Origin: CAYNJF01 sp964351745
GTDB taxonomy: Bacteria > Pseudomonadota > Gammaproteobacteria > Berkiellales > Berkiellaceae
Assembly: GCA_964351745.1 (NCBI GenBank)
Contig: CAYGPI010000066.1
Coordinates: 1-15,647, forward strand
Length of the DNA stretch: 15,647 nucleotides
Direction of reading: 5' to 3'
Shown: piece by piece, positions 14,168 to 15,647 of the stretch
Position numbering within the stretch: position 1 is the stretch's first letter
How the letters are laid out: each line of letters opens with the position of its first letter
Program-made: the position numbers and the translations under genes
Notes under the pieces: model-generated
The model's database searches: none
What the model saw: the letters and a program-made list of their open reading frames with translations, nothing else
What the model was told of the DNA's origin: nothing

Positions 14168-15647
14168 TTAAGCATCATGTTCAAATTCAATATTCAAGCC
14201 CAATGATCGTATTTCTTTCACCAATACATTGAACGATTCAGGCATGCCAGGCTCCATACTGTGATCACCATCAACAATATTTTTATACATTTTTGTACGT
14301 CCAACAACGTCATCAGACTTCACTGTTAGCATCTCTTGCAATGTATAAGAAGCACCATAAGCTTCTAAGGCCCAAACCTCCATCTCACCAAATCTTTGAC
14401 CACCAAACTGAGCTTTACCACCCAATGGCTGTTGCGTCACAAGACTGTATGATCCGGTTGAACGAGCATGCATCTTATCGTCGACCAAATGGTTCAACTT
14501 CAAGATATACATGTATCCAACAGTCACGGGCCTATCAAAAGCTTCACCTGTACGACCATCAAAAAGAATCGTTTGCCCTGAATCAGGCAGACCGGCTTCT
14601 CTAAGCAAGTCTTTAATCTGTGTTTCACTTGCACCGTCAAAAGCTGGGGTTGCCATTGGAACACCGCTTCTTAGGTTGCGTGCAATTTCAGCAATTTCTT
14701 CATCCGTTTGCTTGTCAAAGCTAATATTATTCTTACCAGCTTTTTCATAGATGACTGTTAACTGGTTACGAATATCTTTGATTGGATCCATTTGATCCAG
14801 CATTTTTCCAATCTTTATACCTAAACCTTTCGAAGCCCAACCCATATGAGTTTCTAGGATTTGCCCCACGTTCATCCTCGAAGGCACACCTAATGGATTC
14901 AGCACGATATCAACGGGTGTTCCATCATCTAAATAAGGCATGTCTTCAACCGGTTTAATGGTAGAAATAACACCCTTATTACCATGACGACCAGCCATTT
15001 TATCACCTGGCTGTACACGACGTTTCACGGCCATATAGACTTTTGCAATTTTCAAAACACCTGGCGCTAAATCATCACCTTGTTGAATCTTATTGCGCTT
15101 CTCTTCAAGACGCTCAACAAATGTCTTCTTAAGATGCTCTAGCTGGTCTGAAATAGCTTCTAGCTGATCATTAATCTGCTCATCTTCTAATCTAATTTCA
15201 AACCATGATGGTCTTGGTAACTTCTGTAAGTATTCCTTACTAACAACACCACCTTGATGCATACCAGCTGGACCACCTTGAGCTTTCTTATTCTCTAAGA
15301 TCTGCTCTAAGCGCTGGAATATGTCATCTTCACGAATACGTAATTCATCATCCAAATCTTTCTTGACTGATTCTAAAGATGTTTTCTCGATATGAAGTGC
15401 TCTCGCATCTTTTTCAACACCGTCACGAGTGAAGACCTGAACATCAATAATCGTTCCATTCATGCCTGTAGGCACACGCAGCGATGTATCTTTCACATCA
15501 GAAGCTTTTTCACCGAAGATGGCACGTAACAATTTCTCTTCTGGCGTTAGTTGTGTTTCACCTTTTGGCGTAACTTTACCAACCAGGATATCACCGGATT
15601 CTACTTCAGCACCGATGTAAACAACCCCAGATTCATCCAATTTAGAA
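14168..15647 (-). CDS. rpoB: DNA-directed RNA polymerase subunit beta (partial, 5' part outside window)
   Basis: C-terminal 492 residues of beta, which runs off the right edge with the frame open (the first codons read SKLDESGVVYIGAEV, matching E. coli DKLDESG). Visible elements are GDDLAPGVLKIAKVYMAVKR, the QPGDKMAGRHGNKG stretch with active-site lysines, the clamp segment NPLGVPSRMNVGQILETHMG, DDKMHARSTG and GQRFGEMEVWALEAYGASYT near the end. The insert KKAQGGPAGMHQGG relative to E. coli resembles that of other gammaproteobacteria. The rifampicin-binding region lies outside the window, so nothing can be said of resistance. Cotranscribed with rpoC. Confidence 0.98.
   Translation of the reverse strand, partial: SKLDESGVVYIGAEVESGDILVGKVTPKGETQLTPEEKLLRAIFGEKASDVKDTSLRVPTGMNGTIIDVQVFTRDGVEKDARALHIEKTSLESVKKDLDDELRIREDDIFQRLEQILENKKAQGGPAGMHQGGVVSKEYLQKLPRPSWFEIRLEDEQINDQLEAISDQLEHLKKTFVERLEEKRNKIQQGDDLAPGVLKIAKVYMAVKRRVQPGDKMAGRHGNKGVISTIKPVEDMPYLDDGTPVDIVLNPLGVPSRMNVGQILETHMGWASKGLGIKIGKMLDQMDPIKDIRNQLTVIYEKAGKNNISFDKQTDEEIAEIARNLRSGVPMATPAFDGASETQIKDLLREAGLPDSGQTILFDGRTGEAFDRPVTVGYMYILKLNHLVDDKMHARSTGSYSLVTQQPLGGKAQFGGQRFGEMEVWALEAYGASYTLQEMLTVKSDDVVGRTKMYKNIVDGDHSMEPGMPESFNVLVKEIRSLGLNIEFEHDA

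Overview
The window is a conserved transcription and translation locus, read entirely from the minus strand. From right to left it holds the 3' part of rpoB, then rpoC, a 318-base intergenic region, rpsL-rpsG-fusA (str operon), rpsJ-rplC-rplD-rplW-rplB-rpsS-rplV-rpsC-rplP-rpmC-rpsQ (S10 operon), and rplN-rplX-rplE-rpsN (start of the spc operon; rpsN is cut by the left edge). Every gene was recognised from its protein sequence. I see no mobile element, CRISPR array, tRNA or rRNA gene, and no plus-strand gene.

The proteins are of gammaproteobacterial type: RpoB and RpoC align closely with E. coli over the parts visible, the RpoC zinc sites and active-site motif are in register, and the gene order is classical. 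GC content is about 40 percent in the lines I counted, so this is a rather AT-rich gammaproteobacterium. Two things separate it from E. coli. No tuf gene lies between fusA and rpsJ. Several ribosomal proteins also differ at positions usually well conserved, notably the L2 C-terminal motif, with smaller changes in S12, S7, L24, S17 and L14. A deep-branching or host-associated lineage (Francisella or Legionellales-like) would fit, but I cannot name the genus.

Region by region: 9926-15647 is rpoB-rpoC, closed by a strong hairpin terminator at 9884-9908. 9608-9925 holds that terminator, further inverted repeats and weak promoter candidates for the next operon. 1-9607 is one uninterrupted run of 18 genes, with gaps from a few bases to 56 bases and overlaps at rplD/rplW, rpmC/rpsQ and rplX/rplE. 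It is probably transcribed as one long unit from the region upstream of rpsL. The products are core RNA polymerase subunits, the translocase EF-G and proteins of both ribosomal subunits, so the locus sets the supply of the gene-expression machinery.

I do not find a previously undescribed system. The most unusual items are the rewritten L2 C-terminal motif, the structured rpoC-rpsL intergenic region, the missing tuf with a directly joined str-S10 unit, and a hairpin over the rplC ribosome-binding site.
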